64,000 bases of DNA from Ensifer adhaerens. Its GTDB lineage: Bacteria; Pseudomonadota; Alphaproteobacteria; Rhizobiales; Rhizobiaceae. Below the pieces are notes generated by a model that saw nothing but the letters and a program-made list of their open reading frames with translations, did not search any database and was not told where the DNA came from. Shown here one piece after another: positions 24,692 to 33,163 of the stretch (positions within the stretch are counted from its first letter, which is position 1; the number at the start of each line of letters is the position of its first letter). Both the position numbers and the translations under genes were made by a program. The stretch is taken from assembly GCF_002007205.1 (NCBI RefSeq), contig NZ_LAZS01000004.1, positions 186,001 through 250,000 of the forward strand, given 5' to 3'.

Positions 24692-24898
24692 TGACGGACC
24701 GCCTTGAGCTGGCGCGGTCACCGTCCGGTACTTTTCCGGCAGCGGTGTGTTCCGCGCAGATTCCGAGAGCCATTCCAATCGCGGTCATTCTTTGCGGATG
24801 GCCGCCGTTCAGAGCTGATCGGCCGCTTTTTAGCGAGACTGAACTTGAATGCAAGGGGAATGCTGCGCCGCGAAGGCCAATATCCTAAAAACTTTGTG

Positions 24899-25753
24899 TC
24901 AACCGGCCTGAGATTGCCGCCATTCGAGATAGGCGTCGATGGTTTTCGTCGCGATTCCCTGCATGGTTGTGGCGGGCACGCCGCTCCACAAATCCGTGCC
25001 GCCGCCCGGAACAGAGTCCTGTCCCTGGATGCGGTGGAGCCGGTTGCCGCTGCCGTCGAGCACGTCCCAGACATAGACGACCGTCGTCTTGTCGCCGTCC
25101 TTCAGCGCCGAGAAGTAGCCTTTAAGGATATGTTCGCTGCTGGCGTCGGCCGAGCCTTTGATCGTCAGGCCGCGGGCGCGGGCGTCCGCCCCGAGCTGCT
25201 TGGAGAGCGGGGTGACGGCCTGGACCGGTGCGCCGATGATCGGCAGGAAACGGATCGTGCCGCTGGCCGCAGCACTCGCCTTCGGCAATGCGGCGACGTT
25301 TGGCTGGCTCTGGATCTCTTCGGCCGCGGCCGCAGTCTTCTGGACCGGTGTGTGCTGAACTGGTGCCTGTTCGACCGGAGCTTGCTCGACCGGTGCCTGG
25401 CGGCTCTCGATCGTGCTCTGGGCCGGCGCCGAGCCGGCGGCAAGCCGGCTTGCCTGCCCCTCGAAGGTGCCGGCCGGATCCGTATAGGTCGCGTCGCCGG
25501 TGGCATAGGCCATCGGCGTGTTCGAACCGACGGGCTCAGGAGAATAGGCGGTGGTCTGGTTGACGGGTTCGCGGCTCACCGGAACGGTATCAGCCGACAT
25601 GGCGTCGAGGTCGGATTGCGTCACCGGCGGCGAGCGGAAGGTTCCCGCGCCGACGTCAACCTGTGGCGTCAGCATCTCGGTGCTGTTGCAGCCGGCGAGC
25701 GCAATGGCGAGGCCAAGGGCTACGATGGGCGTGGTGAGCTTTCGCATGTTCAA
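24899..25753 (-). CDS. Lipoprotein with Pro/Gln-rich linker
   Basis: A 284-residue predicted lipoprotein. The signal MNMRKLTTPIVALGLAIALA ends with the lipobox LAGC (Cys22). A Pro/Ala/Gln-rich region follows, including the short repeats QAPVEQAPVEQAPVQ near residue 120, then a folded C-terminal domain (FLPIIGAPVQAVTPLSKQLG through VYVWDVLDGSGNRLHRIQGQ). It is probably anchored in the inner or outer membrane; function unknown. It lies between prs and the M24-fold gene on the same strand. Confidence 0.8.
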   Translation of the reverse strand: MNMRKLTTPIVALGLAIALAGCNSTEMLTPQVDVGAGTFRSPPVTQSDLDAMSADTVPVSREPVNQTTAYSPEPVGSNTPMAYATGDATYTDPAGTFEGQASRLAAGSAPAQSTIESRQAPVEQAPVEQAPVQHTPVQKTAAAAEEIQSQPNVAALPKASAAASGTIRFLPIIGAPVQAVTPLSKQLGADARARGLTIKGSADASSEHILKGYFSALKDGDKTTVVYVWDVLDGSGNRLHRIQGQDSVPGGGTDLWSGVPATTMQGIATKTIDAYLEWRQSQAG

Positions 25754-25833
25754 ACCGTCCGTTTTCTTCGCGGCAGTTTCCTGAAACGTCTCCTGTCGTC
25801 TGCCAGTACGAAAGCAAGTCTAGGCGGATTTCC

Positions 25834-26985
25834 CTAAGCAGAAATGAAGTCGAGCCCATAGCGCGACAGCGCGCGCGGCGTGTCCGTCGTGGTCAGGTAG
25901 GTCTGGCCGAGCGTCATGGCGGTTCCGCTGTCGGAATCCATGATGATCATGTGCACGAACAGCGACATGTTCGGCTCGATCTCCTGGGGATTGCCGAGGT
26001 GGAACATCTGCTGCTCCATCCAAGAGGGCGAGAAGCGGGCGCCGAGCGAGTAGCCGCAGGCGTTCAGGCGATGCCGGGCAAGGCCGCGCTCGTCCATGAT
26101 CCTGGCATGGACGTCGAAGACGGTGCCGAAGGTGTTGCCGGGGCGAAGCACCATCTCGATCGCCTGGATGGTTTCGCGGCAGGCGCTGTAGAGTTCGCGA
26201 TGGCGGTTGGTCGGCTCGCCTATGACGACGGTGCGCATCATCGCCGCATGATAGTGCGCGCTGACGCCCGCCCATTCCAGCGTAAGCTGGTCCTGGCTGT
26301 CGAGCAGGCGGCGCCCCGCCTTGTAGCGGCAGAGCAGCGCATCGGCGCCGGAGCCGATGATGAATTCGTTGGCCGGATAGTCGCCGCCGCCGGCAAGGAT
26401 GGTGCCCTGCATTGCGGCCAGAATGTCGGCCTCGTTGCCGCCGGGGCGAATGAGCGGCAGGGCGGCATCAAGCGCGTCGTCCGCAAGGCTCGCGGCCTTT
26501 TCGACATGGGCGATTTCGGCGTCGCTCTTGATCAGACGCAAGCGGCCGACGAGGTGCGAGGCGTCGATCAGCTCGCCAAAGGTCTGCAGTTGCCGGTCGA
26601 TCAGCCGCGCGGCGCGGCCGGTCATGCCGTGGGTGTCGTATTCGATACCGATGCGGCAACCGAGCAGGTCGAGTTCGCTCAAGAGGTTCTTGAGGTCCAT
26701 GGTCGGGTCGGCATTGGCCCGGTCGACCCAGATCTCGATGCGCTCGATGTTGGACGTGTGACGGGCCTGGCGCAGGTCGGCCGAGCGCGTCAGAAGCACC
26801 ATCGAACCGTCCTTCTTGACCACCAGCGTCTGGAAGAAGCAGTAGCCGAAGGTGTCGTAGCCGGTCAGCCAGTACATGCTCTCCTGGGCAAAGAGCAGCA
26901 GCGCGTCCAGCTTCTCCTCGCGCATCTTCTCCGTCAGCCGCTCGAGACGGCTTGCATATTCTTCCTGGGCAAAATGAAGCGCCAT
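25834..26985 (-). CDS. M24-fold (Xaa-Pro peptidase/creatinase-like) protein, degenerate metal site
   Basis: A 383-residue two-domain protein: creatinase N-terminal domain (EEYASRLERLTEKMREEKLD onwards) and the M24 'pita-bread' domain. In metal-dependent M24 enzymes two Asp, one His and two Glu bind metals. Here the first Asp region reads LEWAGVSAHYHAAMMRT, with no Asp at the second site, and the HG-x-G-H region reads ACGYSLGARFSPSW. It is therefore more like creatinase or ectoine-hydrolase relatives than a true aminopeptidase. Its ATG is one base after the pgeF stop, so the two are coupled. Confidence 0.75.
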   Translation of the reverse strand: MALHFAQEEYASRLERLTEKMREEKLDALLLFAQESMYWLTGYDTFGYCFFQTLVVKKDGSMVLLTRSADLRQARHTSNIERIEIWVDRANADPTMDLKNLLSELDLLGCRIGIEYDTHGMTGRAARLIDRQLQTFGELIDASHLVGRLRLIKSDAEIAHVEKAASLADDALDAALPLIRPGGNEADILAAMQGTILAGGGDYPANEFIIGSGADALLCRYKAGRRLLDSQDQLTLEWAGVSAHYHAAMMRTVVIGEPTNRHRELYSACRETIQAIEMVLRPGNTFGTVFDVHARIMDERGLARHRLNACGYSLGARFSPSWMEQQMFHLGNPQEIEPNMSLFVHMIIMDSDSGTAMTLGQTYLTTTDTPRALSRYGLDFISA

Positions 26986-26986
26986 G

Positions 26987-27781
26987 TCAGGTCCCTCGTA
27001 TGCAAATGGCGGAAATCTGTCGGCCGTAGTCCGGTTCCTGCCTGTGGGTCGTGCGCCGATAGGAGAAGAAGCGCTCCTCGTCGGCATAGGTGCAGATGTC
27101 GAGATTCTCGGCGGCAACGCCCGCATCGACCAGCCGTTTGATCGTCAGCCCCGGCAGGTCGAACATGGCATGGCCGTCGCGCTCCGAAGCCCGGAAGAAC
27201 GAGGCGTAACTTTCGTTCGCCGCGACGAAGCGCTCTACGAACTCGGAGCCGACCTCATAGTTCCGGCGGCTGATCGACGGACCGAGGCAGGCGACGATGC
27301 GCTCGCGCCGGGCGCCGAGCGTGACCATCTTGTCGATGGTGCTTTCGAGCACGCCGCCGAGCGCGCCCTTCCAGCCGGCATGCGCAGCGCCGATGACTTT
27401 GGCTTCGGCATCGGCAAAGAGAATGGGGCCGCAATCGGCCGAGAGCACGCCAAGCACGATGCCTGATGTCGCAGTCACCAGCGCGTCGGCCTCGGGGCGG
27501 CTGCCGTCATAGGTTTCGTCGACGATGACAGCGTCGGGGGAGTGGACCTGGTGCACCGTCGCCAGGCGCTCGGGCGCGGCGCCGAACCAGCGGGCGACGC
27601 GGGCGCGATTCTCATTGACATGGGCACGTTCGTCCTTGGAGCCAAGCCCGACATTGAGGCCGCTATAGAGCCCTTCGGAGACGCCGCCCTTTCGGGTGAA
27701 ATAACCATGGGCGATTGCCGGCCCGGCCTTCTCGCTGAACAGCGAGCTTTGCACGGGAGAAAGCACGGCGTCATGCTGCAT
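26987..27781 (-). CDS. pgeF: Multicopper-polyphenol-oxidase-like protein PgeF (YfiH family)
   Basis: A 264-residue protein of the YfiH/PgeF family, known as peptidoglycan editing factor or purine nucleoside phosphorylase. Its metal residues are in TVHQVHSPDAV, LSADCGPILFAD and AAHAGWKGALGG (His, Cys, His). The start MQHDAVLSPVQSS is preferred, with AAAGG upstream; the frame is open 39 codons earlier to a TTG. The following M24-fold gene is one base away. In relatives midA and lgt precede it directly. Confidence 0.9.
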   Translation of the reverse strand: MQHDAVLSPVQSSLFSEKAGPAIAHGYFTRKGGVSEGLYSGLNVGLGSKDERAHVNENRARVARWFGAAPERLATVHQVHSPDAVIVDETYDGSRPEADALVTATSGIVLGVLSADCGPILFADAEAKVIGAAHAGWKGALGGVLESTIDKMVTLGARRERIVACLGPSISRRNYEVGSEFVERFVAANESYASFFRASERDGHAMFDLPGLTIKRLVDAGVAAENLDICTYADEERFFSYRRTTHRQEPDYGRQISAICIRGT

Positions 27782-27894
27782 CGGTATATTTGCCTTTACT
27801 TTATCAGGAAAATCAATGGGTTTGGGGGCGCGCTCCGGCCCGGCGACTGGCTCTTGATTTGCCGGCGCGATGTTGACCCGCGACGGCAGGGCTG

Positions 27895-28038
27895 TCAATT
27901 CCCGAACGGCAGGGGTCGGCGGCCTTGCGATTTCGAGGGGCAGTCATCGCTCGGGCACCGCCGGTACGCATTGACGACATCGCCTTCCTTCGACACCGAC
28001 ATCTGCGCGAGGCCGGCGGAAAACAAGAGCTCGGGCAT
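27895..28038 (-). CDS. Small open reading frame of unknown status
   Basis: A 47-codon frame, MPELLFSAGLAQMSVSKEGD with a cysteine-containing end (YRRCPSDDCPSKS). A GGGGGGTAAGG site lies a few bases before the ATG. Its TGA overlaps a TTG that is in frame with pgeF. It may be a real short gene, or a fragment left where the TRAP operon entered. No similarity was recognised. Confidence 0.3.
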   Translation of the reverse strand: MPELLFSAGLAQMSVSKEGDVVNAYRRCPSDDCPSKSQGRRPLPFGN

Positions 28039-28149
28039 GGCGCCTTACCCCCCGGCTTTTAAGCGAAGCTGCCTGCAATCTTTGCGTGGGGGGCCGCACA
28101 AGAGTATTATCTAATATAGAAGAAATGCTTGTGCTTTCGGGAGGAGCAG

Positions 28150-29292
28150 ATGAAGCGAAGAAACCACTGCGAGGGGCAGCCGTCGCGTCGCAAATTCCTG
28201 GGTGGGGCGGCAATGGCCGGGGTTGCAATGGTCGCTGCGCCGAGCGTTGTCAGGGCGCAGGGGCCGGTCAGCATGCGTTGGCAAAGTACCTGGCCCGCCA
28301 AGGACATCTTTCACGAGTTCGCGCTCGATTTCGCCAAGAAGGTCAATGATATGACCGGCGGCGATCTGAAGATAGAAGTGCTGCCCGCTGGTGCCGTGGT
28401 GCCGGCCTTCGGCCTGCTCGACGCCGTATCGCAAGGAACGCTGGACGGCGGCCATGGCGTCCTCGTCTACCATTACGGCAAGCAGGCGGCGCTGGCGCTA
28501 TGGGGCTCCGGCCCGGGCTTCGCCATGGACGCCAACATGCTGCTCGCCTGGCACAAATACGGGGGCGGAAAGGAGCTGCTCGCAAAGCTCTATGAATCCA
28601 TTGGCGCCAACGTGGTCTCGTTCCCCTATGGGCCGATGCCGACGCAGCCGCTCGGGTGGTTCAAGAAGCCAATCGCAAAGCCTGAGGATCTCGAGGGCCT
28701 GAAGTTCCGCACCGTGGGCATCTCGATCGATGTCTTCACCGGGCTCGGGGCGGCGGTCAACGCGCTGCCGGGTGGCGAAATCGTTGCGGCGCTCGATCGC
28801 GGCCTGCTCGACGCGGCCGAGTTCAACAACGCCTCGTCCGACCGGGTGCTCGGTTTCCCGGATGTATCGAAGATCTGCATGCTGCAGAGCTACCATCAGA
28901 ATGGCGAGCAGTTCGAAGTGATGTTCAACAAGCCGAAGTACGACGGTCTGCCTGATCAGATGAAAGCAATTATCAGCAACGCCGTCGAGGCGGCGTCTCA
29001 GGATATGGCCTGGAAGGCGATCGATCGCTATTCGACGGACTACCGGGAGATGCAGACCACCGACAAGGTCAAGTTCTACAAGACCCCGGAGGCAATTCTC
29101 AAGAAGCAGTTGGAGGTCTACGACGAGGTGGTGAAGAAGAAGGCAGCGGAAAATCCGCTGTTCAAGGAAGTGCTCCAGTCCCAGCTCGCTTTTGCCGAGC
29201 GGGCCACGCGCTGGGAACAGGACACCGTCGTCAGCCGGCGGCTGGTGTTCGACCATTACTTCGGACAGGAGGGCGTGGCGAAGGACTTCTGA
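28150..29292 (+). CDS. TRAP transporter substrate-binding protein (DctP family)
   Basis: A 380-residue periplasmic protein exported by Tat: SRRKFLGGAAMAGVAMVAAP then SVVRAQ near residue 40. The mature part begins VSMRWQSTWPAKDIFHEFAL and belongs to the mannitol/chloroaromatic (TakP/LctP-like) branch of DctP, which usually binds small organic acids. Later conserved segments are GLKFRTVGISIDVFTGLGAA and ALPGGEIVAALDRGLLDAAE. GGGAGGAG is six bases before the ATG. First gene of a three-gene TRAP operon. Confidence 0.93.
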   Translation: MKRRNHCEGQPSRRKFLGGAAMAGVAMVAAPSVVRAQGPVSMRWQSTWPAKDIFHEFALDFAKKVNDMTGGDLKIEVLPAGAVVPAFGLLDAVSQGTLDGGHGVLVYHYGKQAALALWGSGPGFAMDANMLLAWHKYGGGKELLAKLYESIGANVVSFPYGPMPTQPLGWFKKPIAKPEDLEGLKFRTVGISIDVFTGLGAAVNALPGGEIVAALDRGLLDAAEFNNASSDRVLGFPDVSKICMLQSYHQNGEQFEVMFNKPKYDGLPDQMKAIISNAVEAASQDMAWKAIDRYSTDYREMQTTDKVKFYKTPEAILKKQLEVYDEVVKKKAAENPLFKEVLQSQLAFAERATRWEQDTVVSRRLVFDHYFGQEGVAKDF

Positions 29293-29399
29293 CGCACGGT
29301 CGCTTCGCTTCAATCAGACGGGATGCCGGCGGATGACGCCTGATCCCATTTCGCACATCGGAGACACTCGAAGGATCACAGTATTCAATAAATCGAAGC

Positions 29400-29440
29400 G
29401 TTACAGCGGGCTCTGTGCGTTCTAAAGCGCGCCGTTGTAG
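29400..29440. repeat. Degenerate RIME-like half palindrome
   Basis: GTTACAGCGGG ... GCGCGCCGTTGTAG is an imperfect palindrome similar to the second hairpin of the RIME-like repeats in this window (CTACAGCG...GCGCTGTAG). Only this half is recognisable, so the assignment is weak. It lies between the dctP and dctQ genes. Confidence 0.35.
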
Positions 29441-29465
29441 CGCCCTCTTGCAGCCGGGGGCATGC

Positions 29466-30134
29466 GTGAACATTCAGCATTTTCTGCTCAGGGTCGATGC
29501 GACCAGCGTGTGGATCGGCAAAGCCGCAGCCTGGCTGATTATCGGGCTGATGACGATGGTCTGCGTCGAGGTCGTCAAACGCTACATCCTGAACATGCCG
29601 ACGGCCTGGATCTTCGATGCCAGCAACATGTTCTACGGCACGCTGTTCATGCTCGCCGGCGCATACGCCCTGGCGCAGAATGCCCATGTGCGCGGCGACT
29701 TCCTCTACAGCTCCATGAGACCGCGCACGCAGGCCGCCCTCGACCTGGTCCTCTACGTCCTCTTTTTCCTGCCCGGCGTCGCTGCGCTCGTCTACGCCGG
29801 CTACGACTATGCGGCGCTGTCCTGGCGGATCGGTGAGCATTCGACCGTCACGGCGGAAGGGCCGCCCATCTACTATTTCAAGAGCGTCATTCCGGTCGCG
29901 GGCGGCCTCGTCCTGCTTCAGGGACTGGCCGAGATTACGCGCTGCATCGTTTGCCTGCGGACCGGCGAATGGCCACGTCGGCTCAAGGATGTGGAGGAAC
30001 TCGACGTCGTTGCCGAGCAACTCGAGCATAGCGAGCACGTGGACACGGAAACGCGCGAGGCGGCGATCGAGCGTGCGCAGGAGATCGACAGGGCGGCGCG
30101 GCAGCGCGGCATGGGGGGAGACGGCGAGACGTGA
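29466..30134 (+). CDS. TRAP transporter small membrane subunit (DctQ family)
   Basis: A 222-residue protein with four membrane segments in the first 160 residues (AAAWLIIGLMTMVCVEVVKR, then WIFDASNMFYGTLFMLAGAY, and others), plus a long charged C-terminal tail of about 50 residues rich in E, R and D that is not usual for DctQ. The start is GTG with GGGGG five bases upstream. The stop overlaps the dctM GTG by four bases (GTGA), so they are coupled. Confidence 0.88.
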   Translation: MNIQHFLLRVDATSVWIGKAAAWLIIGLMTMVCVEVVKRYILNMPTAWIFDASNMFYGTLFMLAGAYALAQNAHVRGDFLYSSMRPRTQAALDLVLYVLFFLPGVAALVYAGYDYAALSWRIGEHSTVTAEGPPIYYFKSVIPVAGGLVLLQGLAEITRCIVCLRTGEWPRRLKDVEELDVVAEQLEHSEHVDTETREAAIERAQEIDRAARQRGMGGDGET

Positions 30135-31876
30135 GCGATCCACTCCTCGGACTGACGATGCTGATGCTCATCGTGGTGGTCATCATGATGGGGTTTCCGA
30201 CGGCGTTTACGCTCATGGGGCTTGGCATGCTCTTCGGCTTCTGCGCCTTCTACAATCCCGCCGAGCACTGGATCGACAATCGCGTCTTCGACCTGATGGT
30301 GCAGCGCACCTACGGGGCGATGACCAATGACGTTCTGATCTCGATCCCTTTGTTCGTGCTCATGGGCTACGTGATGGAGCGAGGGGCGCTGGTCGACAAG
30401 ATGTTCTACAGCATCCAGCTCGCTTTCAAGCGGGTGCCTGCGTCGCTCGCCGTCGCTAGTCTCATTGTCTGCACGTTCTGGGGCATCGCCAGTGGTCTCG
30501 TCGGTGCGGTGGTCGTGCTGATGGGGGTGATTGCGTTCAACCCGATGTTGCGCGCCGGCTATGACGTGAAGCTTGCCTCCGGTGTGATCACGGCGGGCGG
30601 TACCCTCGGCATCCTGATCCCGCCCTCGGTGATGATTATCGTCTATGCGGCAGTCGCGGGACAATCTGTGGTGAAACTCTACGCCGCTGCCATGTTCCCC
30701 GGGTTTTTCCTCGCGCTGCTCTACCTCGCCTATATTCTCGGCTGGGCGCTGATCAGCCCGAAGATCGCCCCGCCGTTGCCTGCGGAACAGACCAGGGTGC
30801 CGGTCAGAGCGTGGATGCGGGGGCTGCAAGCGGCGTACTCGCGCAGCAATATGCTCGCAGGGCTCTCCCGCGCACTGGTCTCACCGGCAAGGGCGCTGGC
30901 TCTCGAAACCGAGGAGGGGTCGCTCACCTATTGGGCCCTCGTCAAGAACTTCTGCGCTGCCTTGGTCCCGCTCGCGCTGACGACTTTCACGATGGCGCTC
31001 GTGTGGTGGTATGTCGTCATCCATCCGCAGGCATCGGCGGAGGCTGAGGCGCCGGAAGGGCTGGAACAGCTCGGGGCACCGGCAGCGGATGCCGCACCGG
31101 CCGCGATCAACGGGCCGGCGACAAGCTTCTACGTGTCCTTCTGGTTGATTGCCACGGTCGCTGCGGTGGTGCTTGTCCGTTACTACCGCAACATGAGTGC
31201 GGAGCGGCTGCAGGTGGTGAAGCTCTTGATCTCCTCCGTCATGCCGCTCGCCATCCTCACCATAGTCGTGCTCGGTGTAATTCTCTTCGGGATCACCACG
31301 GCGACCGAGTCTGCGGCCGTCGGTGCGGCGGGGGCTTTCCTGCTCGCATTCCAGGCCCGGACGCTCAACTGGAAGCGCACCAAGGAAGCGGTGTTTCTGA
31401 CGGCGAAGACCACGGCCATGGTGTGCTGGCTCTTCGTGGGCTCGGCTTTGTTTTCCGCCGTTTTCGCCATCCTTGGCGGCCAGGCGCTGATCGAGCAATG
31501 GGTGCTGTCACTCGATCTGACGCCGGTGCAGTTCATGATCCTCTCGCAGGCGATCATCTTCCTGCTCGGCTGGCCGCTCGAGTGGACCGAGATCATCATC
31601 ATCTTCGTGCCGATTTTTCTGCCGCTGCTCAAGCACTTCGACATCGATCCGGTGATCTGGGGCGTTCTCGTCTTCGTCAACCTGCAGGCGGCATTTCTGT
31701 CGCCGCCAGTCGCGATGTCAGCCTTCTATCTGAAGGGTGTCTCGCCGCCGCATGTGACGATCAACCAGATTTTCGCCGGCATGATGCCCTATATGCTGAT
31801 CGTCGTGCTTTGCATGGTCATCATGTATCTGTGGCCCGGGATGACCCTCTGGCTCCCGAACTATCTTTACGGCTGA
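30131..31876 (+). CDS. TRAP transporter large permease subunit (DctM family), enlarged
   Basis: A 581-residue ion-coupled permease starting with GTG. Family motifs: ISIPLFVLMGYVMERGALVD, TFWGIASGLVGAVVVLMGVI and GGTLGILIPPSVMIIVYAAV in the N-terminal half, FGITTATESAAVGAAGAFLL and AAFLSPPVAMSAFYLKGVSP in the C-terminal half. Typical DctM proteins are about 430 residues; the extra length lies between about residues 215 and 350, where a charged loop and two additional hydrophobic segments occur. Some large subunits of this branch are long, so this may be normal. Confidence 0.92.
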   Translation: MSDPLLGLTMLMLIVVVIMMGFPTAFTLMGLGMLFGFCAFYNPAEHWIDNRVFDLMVQRTYGAMTNDVLISIPLFVLMGYVMERGALVDKMFYSIQLAFKRVPASLAVASLIVCTFWGIASGLVGAVVVLMGVIAFNPMLRAGYDVKLASGVITAGGTLGILIPPSVMIIVYAAVAGQSVVKLYAAAMFPGFFLALLYLAYILGWALISPKIAPPLPAEQTRVPVRAWMRGLQAAYSRSNMLAGLSRALVSPARALALETEEGSLTYWALVKNFCAALVPLALTTFTMALVWWYVVIHPQASAEAEAPEGLEQLGAPAADAAPAAINGPATSFYVSFWLIATVAAVVLVRYYRNMSAERLQVVKLLISSVMPLAILTIVVLGVILFGITTATESAAVGAAGAFLLAFQARTLNWKRTKEAVFLTAKTTAMVCWLFVGSALFSAVFAILGGQALIEQWVLSLDLTPVQFMILSQAIIFLLGWPLEWTEIIIIFVPIFLPLLKHFDIDPVIWGVLVFVNLQAAFLSPPVAMSAFYLKGVSPPHVTINQIFAGMMPYMLIVVLCMVIMYLWPGMTLWLPNYLYG

Positions 31877-31890
31877 ACCGTGCGCTATGG

Positions 31891-31991
31891 CATGTATCCT
31901 TAGATCGTTGCCGATTTAAGGATAAGAATAAGCAGCAACTCAAAGTGCTACAGCGACCGTTGCGCGTCCGATAAGACGCGCGGCGCTGTAG
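31891..31991 (+). repeat. RIME-like two-hairpin repeat, copy 2
   Basis: It runs from CATGTATCCTTAGATCG to GACGCGCGGCGCTGTAG with a stem-loop at each end. The second hairpin is CTACAGCGACCGTTGCGCGT with GATAA in the loop. It matches the copy at 38022-38122 closely and that at 2114-2216 in reverse. It sits between the TRAP operon and the facing midA gene, at the right edge of the TRAP block. Confidence 0.85.
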
Positions 31992-31999
31992 CTGTGCCA

Positions 32000-33103
32000 T
32001 CAGGGCTTCGGTTTGCGGAACGGCGACAGCGGCACCGGCGGGCTGCTGACGGCCAGAACCTTGAAGAGTTCGCCCATCTTTCCGACGCCTGCACCGGCAA
32101 GCCTTTCGACATCCTGGCGAATGCTTTCCTGCGTCAGTGCGTCCTTGTCGCGACCGAGCGCCGCAGCGCGGTCCAGCAAGCCCAATCCCACCAGGAAGTC
32201 GCCCTGGTGGGCAAGGCCGTTGATCTGCAGGTTGTCGGTCTTGGCGCGGCGGGCAAGCTGCTCGAAGTCGACGTGGCTGGTGAGATCGGCGCGGCCCGGA
32301 TTGGCGAGCGGCGGATCATACTCATGGTCGCGGATTGCTTGCAGCGTGTCGCCGTAGCCGGTGGCCAGATGGCCGTAGTCGATGATGACGGCCGTGCCGC
32401 CGCTGATCTTCAGCCGTTCGCAAAGGGCCGACATGACGGCGTCGCGGGCGGGCGCAATCTCGAAAATGGTGCCCGCGGCGATGCTTTGGGCCGGCGTCGG
32501 CAGAAGCTCGGGATCGATGCCGGCAACACCTGCGGCAAAGGTTAGTTCGTCGTCGGCATCGAGGCCGACCATGCGCTCGCGAAAGCCTTGCGCCGTGCGC
32601 ACGAACTGCCGGATCGGGATGGCGTCGAAGAGCTCGTTGGCGGCAAGCAGCATGAAGCCTTCGGGCAAGGTCTCGAAGCTCGTGTGCCATTCCACCTTGT
32701 TGCCATGGGCGGCAAGCGTCTCGGACTGGACCTTGCGCAGCCGGTCGCTGGTTTCGACCAGATGCACGCTCGCTGTGGCGTAGAGTTCAGGTGCGACGCG
32801 GCGCACGACGCGCAGCATGTCGGCCATCATCGTGCCGCGTCCGGGGCCGATTTCGGCGATCACGGCACCTTCAGGCGTGCCGTGCTGCTGCCAGGCATGG
32901 ACGAGGAAGATGCCGATCATCTCGCCAAAGAGCTGGCTGATTTCCGGCGCCGTGGTGAAATCGCCCTCTTTGCCGAAGGGTTCGTGCACGCGATAGTAGC
33001 CGTGCTCCGGATCCGCCAGGCAAAGCGAGAAATAATCGGTGACGCTGATCGGCCCGTGGGCCTTGATCAGCGCCTTGATCTTGTCCGCAAGTGGTGTCGT
33101 CAT
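32000..33103 (-). CDS. SAM-dependent methyltransferase, MidA/NDUFAF7 family
   Basis: A 367-residue protein. The SAM-binding motif is VIAEIGPGRGTMMADMLRVV, after the family opening ISVTDYFSLCLADPEHGYYR, and LLAANELFDAIPIRQFVR follows. The mitochondrial relative methylates an arginine of complex I; a similar role in the bacterial NADH dehydrogenase is likely but not shown. The ATG giving MTTPLADKIKALI is used; another ATG four codons earlier is possible. It lies 60 bases after lgt, same strand. Confidence 0.92.
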   Translation of the reverse strand: MTTPLADKIKALIKAHGPISVTDYFSLCLADPEHGYYRVHEPFGKEGDFTTAPEISQLFGEMIGIFLVHAWQQHGTPEGAVIAEIGPGRGTMMADMLRVVRRVAPELYATASVHLVETSDRLRKVQSETLAAHGNKVEWHTSFETLPEGFMLLAANELFDAIPIRQFVRTAQGFRERMVGLDADDELTFAAGVAGIDPELLPTPAQSIAAGTIFEIAPARDAVMSALCERLKISGGTAVIIDYGHLATGYGDTLQAIRDHEYDPPLANPGRADLTSHVDFEQLARRAKTDNLQINGLAHQGDFLVGLGLLDRAAALGRDKDALTQESIRQDVERLAGAGVGKMGELFKVLAVSSPPVPLSPFRKPKP

Positions 33104-33163
33104 GCTTTCGTCCATTCACCGAGGCGCGGCTCACAAAGCCGCGCGCCCTTGCCTTATCCGCTC

